Source: Varibaculum cambriense DSM 15806
GTDB taxonomy: Bacteria; Actinomycetota; Actinomycetes; Actinomycetales; Actinomycetaceae
Direction of reading: 5' to 3'
Assembly: GCF_000420065.1 (NCBI RefSeq)
Contig: NZ_ATUF01000002.1
Coordinates: forward strand, 496,001-560,000
Length of the DNA: 64,000 nucleotides
Shown: piece after piece, positions 26,144 to 34,638 of the stretch
How the letters are laid out: each line of letters begins with the position of its first letter
How positions within the stretch are numbered: the first letter of the stretch is position 1
Made by a program: the position numbers and the translations under genes
The notes under the pieces: model-generated
The model's input: only the letters and a program-made list of their open reading frames with translations
Told to the model about the DNA's origin: nothing
Database searches by the model: none

Positions 26144-26422
26144 ATGCCAAGGAACTATATAAAAGTTTTTGGGGAGCGGGCTGTAAGGCTTGTTGAGGAT
26201 CGTCTGCGGGATAATCTGGGAGTTTCTGAAACCCGCGTGATCGCCGATACCGCGATGAAGTTGGGGACGTCGCGGGAACCTCTTCGGCGCTGGGTGATGC
26301 GAGCGCGTGTGGATGCCGGAGTCCGTCCTCCGGTTTCCACTGAGGAAAGCGCCAAACTCAAGCGTTTGCGTCAGGAGAACGCGGAGCTGCGGCGCACGAA
26401 TGAAATTTTAAAGTTGGCGTCA
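26144..26422 (+). pseudogene. IS3-family OrfA transposase remnant
   Basis: The frame from ATG 26144 (GAGG eight bases upstream) gives the helix-turn-helix part of an IS3-type OrfA. It starts with MPRNYIKVFGERAVRLVEDR, contains REPLRRWVMRARVDAGV, and has the leucine-zipper segment KRLRQENAELRRTNEILKLAS. After LKLAS, where an intact copy continues to the frameshift into OrfB, the sequence switches to unrelated DNA at about 26423. No OrfB and no matching inverted repeats were found, so the element is dead. Confidence 0.75.
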
Positions 26423-26429
26423 CATCCTC

Positions 26430-26560
26430 AATGCTCTGGCGAAATGACACACAAAAACTGTGCAAGTCGGGAGGTGATCAGTTCCTGCCACGACCTGTGG
26501 TACGTCAAGCAGTCCTTCCGCATGTCCAAGACAGACCTGCGGGCACGCACCAGGCAGCAC
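26430..26560 (+). pseudogene. Second transposase remnant (IS1634/IS4-like C-terminal part)
   Basis: In the same frame that runs through the OrfA remnant, the stretch around 26480-26555 reads CHDLWYVKQSFRMSKTDLRA. This closely follows the DLW-x-V-x-QSFRMSK-x-DLRARP segment near the C terminus of IS1634/IS4-group transposases. The reading frame continues past it without homology. It therefore marks a second, unrelated element joined to the IS3 remnant. Confidence 0.55.
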
Positions 26561-26711
26561 GAGTACCCGAAATTCGGCTGCCCTACTCCCCTACCTGCAG
26601 GCACCGCCCAACAGACCAGACGAAAACAAATCCTCTCTGACCTGTCTTTGCGTTCAGATTTCGGGCATACAAAAGGACGCCCACTTTGTATCAAAATGAG
26701 CGTCCCTTCAG

Positions 26712-26784
26712 TGGAGCTAAGGGGATTCGAACCCCTGACCTTCTCATTGCGAACGAGACGCGCTACCAACTGCGCCATAGCCCC
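26712..26784 (-). tRNA. tRNA-Ala (anticodon CGC)
   Basis: Seventy-three bases on the minus strand fold as a cloverleaf. The acceptor stem is GGGGCTA with TAGCTCC (one G.U pair), the discriminator is A, and the D-arm is GCGC-AGTTGGTA-GCGC. The anticodon stem-loop is TCTCG-TTCGCAA-TGAGA with CGC at the anticodon, and the T-arm is AGGGG-TTCGAAT-CCCCT. CCA is not encoded. It reads GCG alanine codons. Its 3' end faces the accessory block of transposase remnants and the broken gene, so it may have served as an integration site. I found no second copy of its 3' end in the window. Confidence 0.95.
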
Positions 26785-26934
26785 TAGGTACTCTCAAAAG
26801 CCTAAGCGGGTAACGGGCAAATTTGCAAACTATGAGGCTGTGGGATTGCGCTCAAGAAAAATCACTCGGTTATACCCCGCCAAACAGGCAGATTTATTAC
26901 CATTTAACTAACCGTCAGAAAAACAGGAGCGACC

Positions 26935-27420
26935 ATGGACCCCATCGAACAGTTACTAGAAAACGAAACCGCCTACGCCGCGAAGTTTCCCGGGGAAGCT
27001 CCCCATCTACCCGAAATGAAAGTCGCGGTAGTAACCTGCATGGATTGCCGGATTGATGTGGAAACCATGTTGGGGGTAGAACCCGGACAAATCCACGTGA
27101 TCCGCAATGCCGGTGGCTTGGTCACCCAGGACACCATCCGCACCCTCACCGCGTCACAACGCAGCCTGGGAACAGAGTATGTAATGCTGATCCAACACAC
27201 CGACTGCGGAATGTCAAAGACCGATGATGAAGAATTTCTCGCCGAACTAGAAAAAGACACTGGACAGCGTCCCACTTGGAGGCCCGGAGGCTTCAAGGAC
27301 GTGCGCGAATCAGTTAGAAACGACATGAAAAAACTGCTAGACAGCCCATTCGTGGGCGGCACTGTCCGCGGATTCGTCCTCGACGTAAAGACTGCGCGTC
27401 TAGAGGAAGTAAGCCTCTAG
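26935..27420 (+). CDS. Beta-carbonic anhydrase
   Basis: Interconverts CO2 and bicarbonate with a zinc ion. The 161-residue product keeps zinc ligands Cys35 (in VVTCMDCRID), His88 and Cys91 (in IQHTDCGM) and the Asp37-Arg39 dyad. This is the short beta class typical of actinobacteria. It has the segment VIRNAGGLVTQDTIRTL. AGGAG lies about nine bases before ATG 26935. It is a single gene, cytosolic, facing a convergent aldehyde dehydrogenase. Confidence 0.93.
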   Translation: MDPIEQLLENETAYAAKFPGEAPHLPEMKVAVVTCMDCRIDVETMLGVEPGQIHVIRNAGGLVTQDTIRTLTASQRSLGTEYVMLIQHTDCGMSKTDDEEFLAELEKDTGQRPTWRPGGFKDVRESVRNDMKKLLDSPFVGGTVRGFVLDVKTARLEEVSL

Positions 27421-27508
27421 ACCGGAACAGCAGTTCCCGTACCTTGCCATTAATACCTGTTGCAACACTGAAAGAGTAGCGTTACTTTGCTCCGCCGCCC
27501 TCTAGGTG

Positions 27509-28918
27509 CTAACGCAACAGGGAACGCAGGATTTTAAAAGATCTCTCTCCATAGGGGTGGTGGCGCACCGGAATATCAAAAAGCCATGATTTACGGAGAA
27601 CCGTTTGTTCCCGGGTCATGGCCTTAAACGACCAGTCTCCGTGATAATTTCCCATCCCCGAGTTACCTACGCCCCCAAAAGGTGCCTTCGAAGAGCTCAT
27701 ATGGAGCAAAGTGTCATTGATACATACTCCCCCGGCGTTCACTTTACTCATCACTTGCCGGGCAAAGCTCCGATCTTTCGTAAAGATATATAGAGCCAGT
27801 GGATGTTCTCGCTCTTCATAGTCCGCCAAAGTTGCTTCCAGATCCGTAAAGGTAAGAACCGGCAAAATCGGGCCAAAAATTTCTTCCGACATCACCGGAG
27901 AATCCCAGGAAGGATTGTCCACAATCACCGGTTTGATTTGCTGGGTTTGCCGGTCAAGAAAATCTTCCGCTCGGCCTCCTCCATTCGAGCCCAGCAGTCT
28001 TTGTCCCGCGAGCAGCCCCGACAGGCGGGAAAAATGTTTGGGAGAAATGATTTTTACAAACGCAGATTTTCGGTATTGCTCAGTGGGGAAAACCTGGGCG
28101 ATTCCCGCCTGCAAAGCCGCAATTAGCTGCGCTCGCACGTCCTCGTGTACATAAACATAATCGACACTGACGCATGTTTGCCCTGCGTTAAGCAGTTTTC
28201 CAAAAAGAATTCTGCGTGCCGCTTTTTCGATATTGGCGGTACGATCCACAAAACAAGGAGATTTTCCGCCCAGTTCCAAAGTTACTGGGGTCAAGTAGCG
28301 GGACGCGGCTTCCATTACTACGCGTCCTACCGCCGGGGAGCCGGTAAAGAAAATATGGTCAAAGCGCTGCTCTAACAGGGCGGTATTTTCGGCGCGTCCC
28401 CCACGGATAACGCTCGCCATTCCGGGCGGGAGGGCGCGGCGCAAGATTTTTTCAATCACCTCACAGGTATGCGGGGTATAGGCAGAGGGCTTGACTACCA
28501 CCGTATTTCCGCCGGCGATAGCGGCAGCAATGGGTTCCATAGTGAGTTGAAAAGGATAGTTCCACGGACTCATCACCAACACCACCCCGTAGGGTTCGCG
28601 TTGCACCTGCAGCCACCCGGGCAGTTGGGAAAGGGCAGGTATTTTTGGGCGAGGCAGAGCCAGCCAAGGTAGGCGACGCCGTAAATGTTTTATTTCCGCT
28701 TTCACCAGGGAAATTTCGCTCATATAGGCTTCGGCGCGACTTTTATTTAAGTCATGCTTGAGGGCGCGATAGATCTCTGCTTGCGATTTTTCTATTTCCC
28801 GTAACAGGGCAGTGAGATTTTTCTGCCGTCCTGCTATCGGAATCGTAGTTCCGCGGTTAAAACAGCTACGAGCCTCCTCTACCGCCTGCCTAATAGCTTG
28901 CCCTTGCGAACTACTCAT
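27509..28918 (-). CDS. Aldehyde dehydrogenase (class 3-like)
   Basis: A 469-residue NAD(P)-dependent aldehyde dehydrogenase of the fatty-aldehyde/YwdH type. The catalytic residues are Cys249 in NAGQTCVSVDY and Glu215 in LELGGKSP; the cofactor site includes SPWNYPFQL and FTGSPAVGR. Lacking a long N-terminal extension, it fits the class 3 family, which accepts medium- and long-chain aldehydes. The gene begins 59 bases after the aldolase stop on the same strand. With the aminotransferase it may form a three-gene operon, so its substrate could be the aldehyde released by the aldolase. That coupling is inference. Confidence 0.9.
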   Translation of the reverse strand: MSSSQGQAIRQAVEEARSCFNRGTTIPIAGRQKNLTALLREIEKSQAEIYRALKHDLNKSRAEAYMSEISLVKAEIKHLRRRLPWLALPRPKIPALSQLPGWLQVQREPYGVVLVMSPWNYPFQLTMEPIAAAIAGGNTVVVKPSAYTPHTCEVIEKILRRALPPGMASVIRGGRAENTALLEQRFDHIFFTGSPAVGRVVMEAASRYLTPVTLELGGKSPCFVDRTANIEKAARRILFGKLLNAGQTCVSVDYVYVHEDVRAQLIAALQAGIAQVFPTEQYRKSAFVKIISPKHFSRLSGLLAGQRLLGSNGGGRAEDFLDRQTQQIKPVIVDNPSWDSPVMSEEIFGPILPVLTFTDLEATLADYEEREHPLALYIFTKDRSFARQVMSKVNAGGVCINDTLLHMSSSKAPFGGVGNSGMGNYHGDWSFKAMTREQTVLRKSWLFDIPVRHHPYGERSFKILRSLLR

Positions 28919-28977
28919 GCCTGTCCCTCTCTACCGGCGAGCACCTTCTTCCTATCCGGTTCCCTATTATTTTGCTA

Positions 28978-30024
28978 TCAACTAGCCTGTTTTGAATATT
29001 TACGACGATAGATTTCCCGCATTAACAGTGCTTCCGCCTTTTTTAACGGCTTTGCCCCGCAAACACGGGCGTAACGCGCCGCTAAGGCGTTTTTCTCTAG
29101 CACTATCTGCGCACTGTGAGCAGCATCCAGATCCGCGCCGAGGCAATAGGCCGCCGTGTTGGTCAGTACCGCATTCCCTCGGGTGGTTCCATCAGCTTTC
29201 AGGCCGATAATCTGCGCAAAATCATCCAGGTAGGCAGGTAGTTTTCCTCCAAAAAAGTCCGCCACCTGCGCGTGGTGGCAGGTAATAATAGCGCCAACAT
29301 CGGGGCGCTGTCGATAAATCCGCAAGTGATTCGCCTGCGTAGCAGCGTCCGGGGTGGTGGGACGGCCTTGCTCATCAACCCAAACTAGGGCGTCACCCTC
29401 CCCTTCACGCCGGGAAGTAAGCGAACGCGCAGGCAAAGGCGGCAAGCAGGAGAGCTCCCGCTGATATAAATCCTTGGCTACCTTTTCCAAAGCATTTGCG
29501 AGCCGCCGTGCCTGATCGGCACTTTCTGCCCAGATCATGGCGCCATGGGCTTTCATCAAAATCACCTGCGCCCCGGTGCGCTGCAGGGTTTCTTCCACCC
29601 CGCGGTGCAGCTTCTTCGTCGAGGGCAACCCATAGGGAGCCACCGGCAGCACCTCTTGTCCCAATTCGGCTTGTGCTTCTTCATCCAGCGGGAAATCTTT
29701 TTTCGCCAGCGACAGCGCAGACGCATAGGGCTGGTGCGTATGAATCACCCACCGCGCCTGCGGAAATAAGCGATAGGTAAGGGCGTGCATCGGGTATTCA
29801 GAGGAAGGTTTATAAGGGCCAGACCAATCTTTAGGTCCGGTACATACAGGAAGTTCCTCCTCAGTCATGGTTTCGTAGCGGCGTCCCGAGGGGGTAATCA
29901 AAAAGTCGTCCCCGCTGCCGCGTACCGAAAAGTTCCCCCAGGTGCGCACCACTAGCCCATCGGAGAGCAGCTGATGCGAAAGCTCGACTAGCTTGGCACG
30001 CTTCTTATTTTCATCACAGTTCAC
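28978..30024 (-). CDS. Tandem class II aldolase/adducin-like protein
   Basis: A 348-residue protein made of two class II aldolase-like parts. The first (residues about 10-190) is complete. It has GNFSVRGSGDDFLITPSG, Glu76 in SSEYPMH, the zinc pair His95/His97 in IHTHQPYAS, and His160 in LMKAHGAMIW. These fit fuculose-1-phosphate aldolase or ribulose-5-phosphate 4-epimerase folds. The second (about 215-340) has RPDVGAIITCHHAQV at the same place but with one helix-like CHH instead of H-x-H, so it looks degenerate. Start overlaps the stop of the aminotransferase gene by four bases. Likely cytosolic, cutting a sugar phosphate into aldehyde and triose-type products. Confidence 0.82.
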   Translation of the reverse strand: MNCDENKKRAKLVELSHQLLSDGLVVRTWGNFSVRGSGDDFLITPSGRRYETMTEEELPVCTGPKDWSGPYKPSSEYPMHALTYRLFPQARWVIHTHQPYASALSLAKKDFPLDEEAQAELGQEVLPVAPYGLPSTKKLHRGVEETLQRTGAQVILMKAHGAMIWAESADQARRLANALEKVAKDLYQRELSCLPPLPARSLTSRREGEGDALVWVDEQGRPTTPDAATQANHLRIYRQRPDVGAIITCHHAQVADFFGGKLPAYLDDFAQIIGLKADGTTRGNAVLTNTAAYCLGADLDAAHSAQIVLEKNALAARYARVCGAKPLKKAEALLMREIYRRKYSKQAS

Positions 30025-31478
30025 AGCTCTACCACCTTTTGGAATACCCGCTCGAAGGCAGCAAGCGCCTGGTCGATATCCTCTTCGTTATAAGCAGCCG
30101 AGGTGTAAAGGCGGGAACCTGCCAGAGTCACGATTCCTTCTGCCATATAGGCCGCGCCCATATGCTCCATTTCTTTCTTCCGCTGGCTGGTCGCCTTCAA
30201 AACGTTCGGGATCTCCCAGGGTTTCTTCCAGTTGATCGCAAAATGCATAGTCCCCACGGTCTCCAGGTGACACACGCTGCGCTGGTTAAACGCCACAAAC
30301 GGCAGGCGATATTGCTTGATGAGGGCGCGCAGCCCATCGGTTAAGCGATCCCCCATCTTGGCGGCGCGATCACATGCTGAGGTCTCGGCGATCTCTTTAA
30401 TCGTGTAGTAACCGGCCAGCGAAGACAGCGGATTCGCGGTCATAGTTCCCCCGACCAGCGCTTTCTTAACTTTATCTCCGGTTTGAATCCCCGCGGCGAG
30501 GTAGCGCATATATTCTTTGCGCCCTCCCAGGCCACCCGCAGAGGGATAGCCACCGGCGATTACTTTGCCGAATACAGTCAGATCGGGCATTACTCCAAAG
30601 TAGCCCTGCGCCCCATGCTCAGAAATGCGGAAGGCGGTCACTACTTCGTCAAAAATAAGTAGCGCTCCGTATTTGTTAGCCAGCGCCCGCGCGCCTCGTA
30701 AAAATTCTTGAGTAATCGGCCGAGTACCGGACTCCGGCCCGATCGGCTCGATCATAATCGCGGCGGTACCACCGGTGAGTTTCTTATGCTTTAGTTTGCG
30801 TTCCAAGTCTTCGAGATCGCCGGGGAAAAACTCGTCAGTCAGCGACATACAACGCAGGGGAATCCCGCTGGCCTGGGTAAACTTTGACCCTGGAATCCGG
30901 ATCCCATAGGCGAGCTGATCTGACCAGCCATGGTAGGCACCCCCCATTTTTAGGACGTGGCGATGCTTAGTGGCTAGGCGTGCCACCCTAATTGAGGCCA
31001 TACAGGCTTCGGTACCGGATCCAAAAGCCCGGAACATATCCACAGAGGGAATCAGGTCGCGCACTAGCGCGCCCAGACGGTACTCGTATTCATGGAAAAG
31101 CCCGGTGGAGGGGCCGCAAGTATTGAGTAAGTCAATAACTTTTTCCCGCACCTGCGGGGGGTTTGACCCCAGAACTGTGGGTCCGCCCGCCTGCAGGAAG
31201 TCCAGATACTCATTGCCATCCAGATCCCTCAACTTATTGCCGTTGGCGCCGGTAAATACCAGGGGGAAGGGATGATTAAATGCCAGATTATGCTGCACCC
31301 CGCCCGGGATTACCTCCTGCGCTTCCCGGATCATCGTCCGGGACTTGGTGCACTTTTTTGCAAAATACTCGTCCTCATACTCACGCAAAGCGGAAGAAGA
31401 AATCGAGTAAACAGGTTGTTTGATTAGCTCATCTAGCTCGCGCGTTACCTGCCGCGCTCCGGGACGATTGATATCCAT
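30021..31478 (-). CDS. Class III aminotransferase (GSAM-like)
   Basis: A 485-residue PLP-dependent aminotransferase related to glutamate-1-semialdehyde aminotransferase. The PLP lysine is Lys305 in VFGKVIAGGYPS, and the pyridine-nitrogen Asp is in LIFDEVVTAFR. The segment YLDFLQAGGPTVLGSNPP is typical of the subgroup acting on amino aldehydes or sugar ketones. ATG 31478 is chosen because GGGGG lies six bases upstream; earlier in-frame starts run through the operator. A GTGAG-N6-CTCAC dyad lies 21 bases upstream of this start. The stop overlaps the aldolase start, so the two genes are coupled. Heme synthesis is unlikely, given the neighbours. Confidence 0.85.
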   Translation of the reverse strand: MDINRPGARQVTRELDELIKQPVYSISSSALREYEDEYFAKKCTKSRTMIREAQEVIPGGVQHNLAFNHPFPLVFTGANGNKLRDLDGNEYLDFLQAGGPTVLGSNPPQVREKVIDLLNTCGPSTGLFHEYEYRLGALVRDLIPSVDMFRAFGSGTEACMASIRVARLATKHRHVLKMGGAYHGWSDQLAYGIRIPGSKFTQASGIPLRCMSLTDEFFPGDLEDLERKLKHKKLTGGTAAIMIEPIGPESGTRPITQEFLRGARALANKYGALLIFDEVVTAFRISEHGAQGYFGVMPDLTVFGKVIAGGYPSAGGLGGRKEYMRYLAAGIQTGDKVKKALVGGTMTANPLSSLAGYYTIKEIAETSACDRAAKMGDRLTDGLRALIKQYRLPFVAFNQRSVCHLETVGTMHFAINWKKPWEIPNVLKATSQRKKEMEHMGAAYMAEGIVTLAGSRLYTSAAYNEEDIDQALAAFERVFQKVVEL

Positions 31479-31498
31479 TTTGACCCCCATTAGACAAC

Positions 31499-31514
31499 GT
31501 GAGCGCTTACTCAC
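31499..31514. promoter_or_regulatory. TetR operator copy 1 (aminotransferase side)
   Basis: GTGAGCGCTTACTCAC is a GTGAG-N6-CTCAC dyad, 21 bases before the aminotransferase start on the minus strand. It matches the dyad at 31704-31719 in 14 of 16 bases. Confidence 0.7.
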
Positions 31515-31703
31515 AACAACGTGACCTAGATTAACCTTTGGGGGCGTTACTGTCAATGATTGCCGCCCATAACCACCCCCTCCAAATCGCTTCTTAACTG
31601 GGATAATAACTTATTTTGTCGAGAGCAATTCTCCCGATCCCTCAGCTAATAACCGAAAACACGTCTGAAAGACGCGAAAACGTGTTACTATCACGCCAGA
31701 TAA

Positions 31704-31719
31704 GTGAGAGCTCACTCAC
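31704..31719. promoter_or_regulatory. TetR operator copy 2 (regulator side)
   Basis: GTGAGAGCTCACTCAC repeats the GTGAG-N6-CTCAC dyad 20 bases before the TetR start. Together with the copy at 31499-31514 it flanks the divergent promoter region from both sides. The dyad spacing fits a TetR dimer. Confidence 0.7.
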
Positions 31720-31738
31720 TGGAAAGAGGAATTCATAA

Positions 31739-32377
31739 ATGGAATGGGCAACGCAGCGCTTCCAGCAGTTAGATCCTAAGAAAGCAAGGCGGATCATTGA
31801 CGCAGCCGTCAGTGAGTTCGCAGAAAAGGGCTACGAAGCCGCGAATACCAACCGGATCGCTAAAGCTGCCGAAATCTCCGTAGGATCACTGTTTCAGTAC
31901 TTTAAAACCAAAGAAAATCTGTTCCGTTATGTGATTCACCTGGGAGCCGGGCTTATCGAAACCGATATCGGCGAGATACTACAAGCAGAAATCAGCGGCC
32001 GGGAAAAAATCCGTAAACTGATGCTGCTCACCGTGAATGCTTGTGAGGAATATCCGGAATACCAGCAGCTTTACCACGAGATCACCGCGATCGGGAATCG
32101 GGAGTTAACCCTTGATATCGCCCGTGAATTGGAAAGCTATACCGCATCTGGGCTGGTAAAGCTGATTGAACAGGGACAAGAGCGGGGAGACATCCGCACG
32201 GATTTACCTGCGGAAGTCCTGTCCTTCACCGTCGATAATGCCATGGTAATGATGCAGTACTCGCTATCTACCCCCTATTTCAAAGGACGCGCCCAGCTTT
32301 ACCAAGTGGCCGAACCAAACGAATTTGCCGAACAGATGACGGAAATCCTCTGGTCGGCCCTAGAAAAGAGGTCTTAA
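31739..32377 (+). CDS. TetR-family transcriptional regulator
   Basis: A 212-residue regulator with a TetR helix-turn-helix (ARRIIDAAVSEFAEKGYEAA, then TNRIAKAAEISVGSLFQYFK, residues about 17-60) and a helical ligand-binding domain. GAGG lies nine bases before ATG 31739. The stop overlaps the kinase ATG (TAATG), so the two are translationally coupled. Its likely operators, GTGAG-N6-CTCAC, lie before its own start and before the divergent aminotransferase. It therefore should control both operons. The inducer is unknown and is likely a substrate or intermediate of the pathway. Confidence 0.92.
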   Translation: MEWATQRFQQLDPKKARRIIDAAVSEFAEKGYEAANTNRIAKAAEISVGSLFQYFKTKENLFRYVIHLGAGLIETDIGEILQAEISGREKIRKLMLLTVNACEEYPEYQQLYHEITAIGNRELTLDIARELESYTASGLVKLIEQGQERGDIRTDLPAEVLSFTVDNAMVMMQYSLSTPYFKGRAQLYQVAEPNEFAEQMTEILWSALEKRS

Positions 32378-33972
32378 TGTATTGCTTAACCTACGACGTG
32401 GGAACCACCGGCGTTAAAACCTGTTTATTTGAAGTCAGCGACCAGATACGCCCGGTGGCCAGTGCCAGCGAAGGCTACGGACTGCAAGTAGTTCCCGGGG
32501 GCGGCATTGAACAAAACCCCGATGACTGGTGGGCAGCAATGGCTAGCGCTACCGCACAAATAAAAGCCCAGGCGGAGACGGAACTAGCGCAAATCCAGGG
32601 GATCAGCTTCTGTTCCCAAATGCAGTCTCTAGTGCTGCTAGACGAAGAGGCTCGTCCGGTACACCCTTCAATGTCTTATATGGATCAGCGCGGCGGCTCC
32701 CAGCTGCGAAAAATTGCTGGCCAGGCTCCCCGGATAGCCGGGATTAACCTGGTGAAACTGCTGCGCAGCCTCTACCATACCGGCGCAGTGTCCGCCTCGG
32801 CGAAAGATCCGGTCTGGAAATACCATTGGATGAAAGAAAACCGGCCGGAAGAACTCGCTAAAGCCCATAAATGGCTAGACGTTAAAGATGCGATCATTGC
32901 CCGGATGACCGGCGAATTTACTATGAGTGAGGACAGCGCATTTTCTACGTTGCTGTACGATATTCGCTCAAAAGAAAAGCGTTTCAGCCCCGCAATGCTA
33001 AAGATGCTGAAGGTAGACCCGCAGCTGATGCCACCCATCGTGGCTTCTACCGATATCGTGGGGGAACTTCGCCCTCAGCAAGCCCGCGAACTCGGGTTGA
33101 AAGCAGGGGTGCCGGTCTTTTCCGGAGGAGGGGATGCCTCCTTGATCCCGGTAGGGGCGGGGGCCGCTAGGAAGGGCGACACCCACGTATATGTGGGTAC
33201 TTCCGGGTGGGTGGAAACCGTAACCGACAAGATCACGATCGACACTTCCGCCATGATTGCCACGGTGGTGGGAGCTATCAGCGGAAACTATAACTATTTC
33301 GCCGAGATGGAAACCGCCGGAAAATGCCTGGAGTGGGTACGCGACCATCTTGCTAAAGATGAGATCCATATTTACCTGGATCAAAGAGATGTGGCGGATG
33401 ATCCTGAAAGCGAGTTCCATTCCCTCTACGAATACATGTCAACCGTCATCGACTCCGCACCCGCGGGAGCCGGTGGGGTGCTATTTGCGCCTTGGCTGCA
33501 CGGCAACCGCTGCCCCTTCGAAGACCCCAATGCCCGGGGAGCCTTTATCGGGATTGGCTTAGAAACTGGGAAAACCGAGCTGCTACGCGCAGTGGCGGAG
33601 GGCGTGTGTTATCACGTGCGCTGGTTCCTGGAAACCCAAGAAAAGAAAGTTAAAACCGCTCCCCGACTGCGGTTTGTAGGCGGCGGGGCGCTCAGCCCGG
33701 TTACCTGCCAGATTCTGGCTGATATTACCGGCAAACCCGTGGACACAGTAGCCAATCCGCAAGATGTAGGAGCGGTAGGAGCCGCGCTGGTGATAGCCGC
33801 CGGACTAGGGGAAATCCCTTCACTAGCGGAAGCGTCTTCCCTAGTACCGGTTACCGCCTCCTATCAGCCGAACCTTGAGCACAAAGACCGCTACGACCAA
33901 ATGTTCGCGGCTTTTAAAGATATTTATCCGGCAAATAAAAAGATTTTCGCGCAATTGGAGGCGATTCGATGA
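32377..33972 (+). CDS. FGGY-family carbohydrate kinase
   Basis: A 531-residue sugar kinase of the FGGY family (xylulokinase, gluconokinase and relatives). N-terminal ATP-site DVGTTGVKTCLFEV, first-domain ICL segment MDQRGGSQL, catalytic Asp253 in FSGGGDASLIPVG, phosphate loop YVGTSGWVETV and second ATPase domain FVGGGALSPVTCQI are all present. Substrate cannot be deduced; the lack of close xylulokinase motifs leaves rare sugars or polyols open. It overlaps both the TetR stop and the downstream GtrA start (ATGA), giving a tight three-gene operon. Its product could feed the divergently encoded aldolase. Confidence 0.9.
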   Translation: MYCLTYDVGTTGVKTCLFEVSDQIRPVASASEGYGLQVVPGGGIEQNPDDWWAAMASATAQIKAQAETELAQIQGISFCSQMQSLVLLDEEARPVHPSMSYMDQRGGSQLRKIAGQAPRIAGINLVKLLRSLYHTGAVSASAKDPVWKYHWMKENRPEELAKAHKWLDVKDAIIARMTGEFTMSEDSAFSTLLYDIRSKEKRFSPAMLKMLKVDPQLMPPIVASTDIVGELRPQQARELGLKAGVPVFSGGGDASLIPVGAGAARKGDTHVYVGTSGWVETVTDKITIDTSAMIATVVGAISGNYNYFAEMETAGKCLEWVRDHLAKDEIHIYLDQRDVADDPESEFHSLYEYMSTVIDSAPAGAGGVLFAPWLHGNRCPFEDPNARGAFIGIGLETGKTELLRAVAEGVCYHVRWFLETQEKKVKTAPRLRFVGGGALSPVTCQILADITGKPVDTVANPQDVGAVGAALVIAAGLGEIPSLAEASSLVPVTASYQPNLEHKDRYDQMFAAFKDIYPANKKIFAQLEAIR

Positions 33973-34463
33973 ACTCGGAAGGAAATCTTCCCTCGGAAAC
34001 CGAGGGCGAACCCGCAGCTACCCAAAAAGCACCTCTGCCTGGCGAGGCCGCTAAGGGTAAAGAAGCTGCCATTCAAGCCCTTAAGTTCACTTTGCTATCT
34101 ATCTCCGCCGGGTTGGTGGAGGCCGCCAGCTTCTCCCTTTTAGAGTGGTTAACTCCCCTGCCCTACGCTTGGACCCACTTTATTTCCATTACTTTGTCGG
34201 TGATCTATAACTTCACCCTCAACCGGCGTTACACCTTTAAGTCCGCCAATAACGTTCCGATCGCAATGGCCAAAGTTGCGGTTTTCTACGCCTTCTTTAT
34301 TCCCGTCACTATGTGGCTGGGGGCGCTGGCCGCCAACGCCGGCGTCAACGATTTCATTATCAAGGGCGTAACCATGATTCTTAACTTCATTGGCGAGTTC
34401 GCCTGGTGGAAGTGGGTAGTGTTCCGCGGCACGGAAAACACCAACGACCTAGCACTTAAGTAG
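33969..34463 (+). CDS. GtrA-family membrane protein
   Basis: A 164-residue protein with four hydrophobic helices after a hydrophilic 35-residue N terminus. It has the GtrA signatures EAASFSLLEWLTPL, YNFTLNRRYTFKS and the C-terminal FAWWKWVVFRG. GtrA proteins are thought to flip lipid-linked sugars in the membrane. The start overlaps the kinase stop by four bases. Linking a kinase of soluble sugars with a flippase-like protein is unusual; a transport role for a sugar is an alternative. Confidence 0.88.
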   Translation: MNSEGNLPSETEGEPAATQKAPLPGEAAKGKEAAIQALKFTLLSISAGLVEAASFSLLEWLTPLPYAWTHFISITLSVIYNFTLNRRYTFKSANNVPIAMAKVAVFYAFFIPVTMWLGALAANAGVNDFIIKGVTMILNFIGEFAWWKWVVFRGTENTNDLALK

Positions 34464-34488
34464 CTCGCCGACACCCGGGCTGGGTACC

Positions 34489-34575
34489 GCCGGGGGATGA
34501 AAAGCACTCGGGGGACCCCAGTGAGCCTAGCTACGCTCGGCTCAAGCCCCCTCTCGCATCTTTTCATCCCCCAGC
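34489..34575 (-). repeat. Structured repeat, copy A
   Basis: An 87-base element. Outer arms 34490-34504 and 34560-34574 pair with 14 Watson-Crick pairs plus one A.C on the plus strand, which is G.U in minus-strand RNA. Inside are GGGGG (34510-34514) against CCCCC (34547-34551) and TGAGCC (34522-34527) against GGCTCA (34539-34544), with an 11-base loop. It lies in the convergent gap between gtrA and ilvD. It matches copies at 34639-34725 and 39093-39183 in the core, while outer arms differ but keep pairing. Confidence 0.75.
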
Positions 34576-34638
34576 TCAGCTACTCAGCCGTTACTACTCG
34601 TCAAAACTGCTTATCTAAACGCACGCTGGTATCGTGAC

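Noticed and set aside
26096-26911. A 271-codon plus-strand open frame as a single gene
   Set aside because: It runs from an IS3 OrfA remnant through a second transposase piece and across tRNA-Ala on the other strand, with no continuous homology. It is a chance read-through of remnants.
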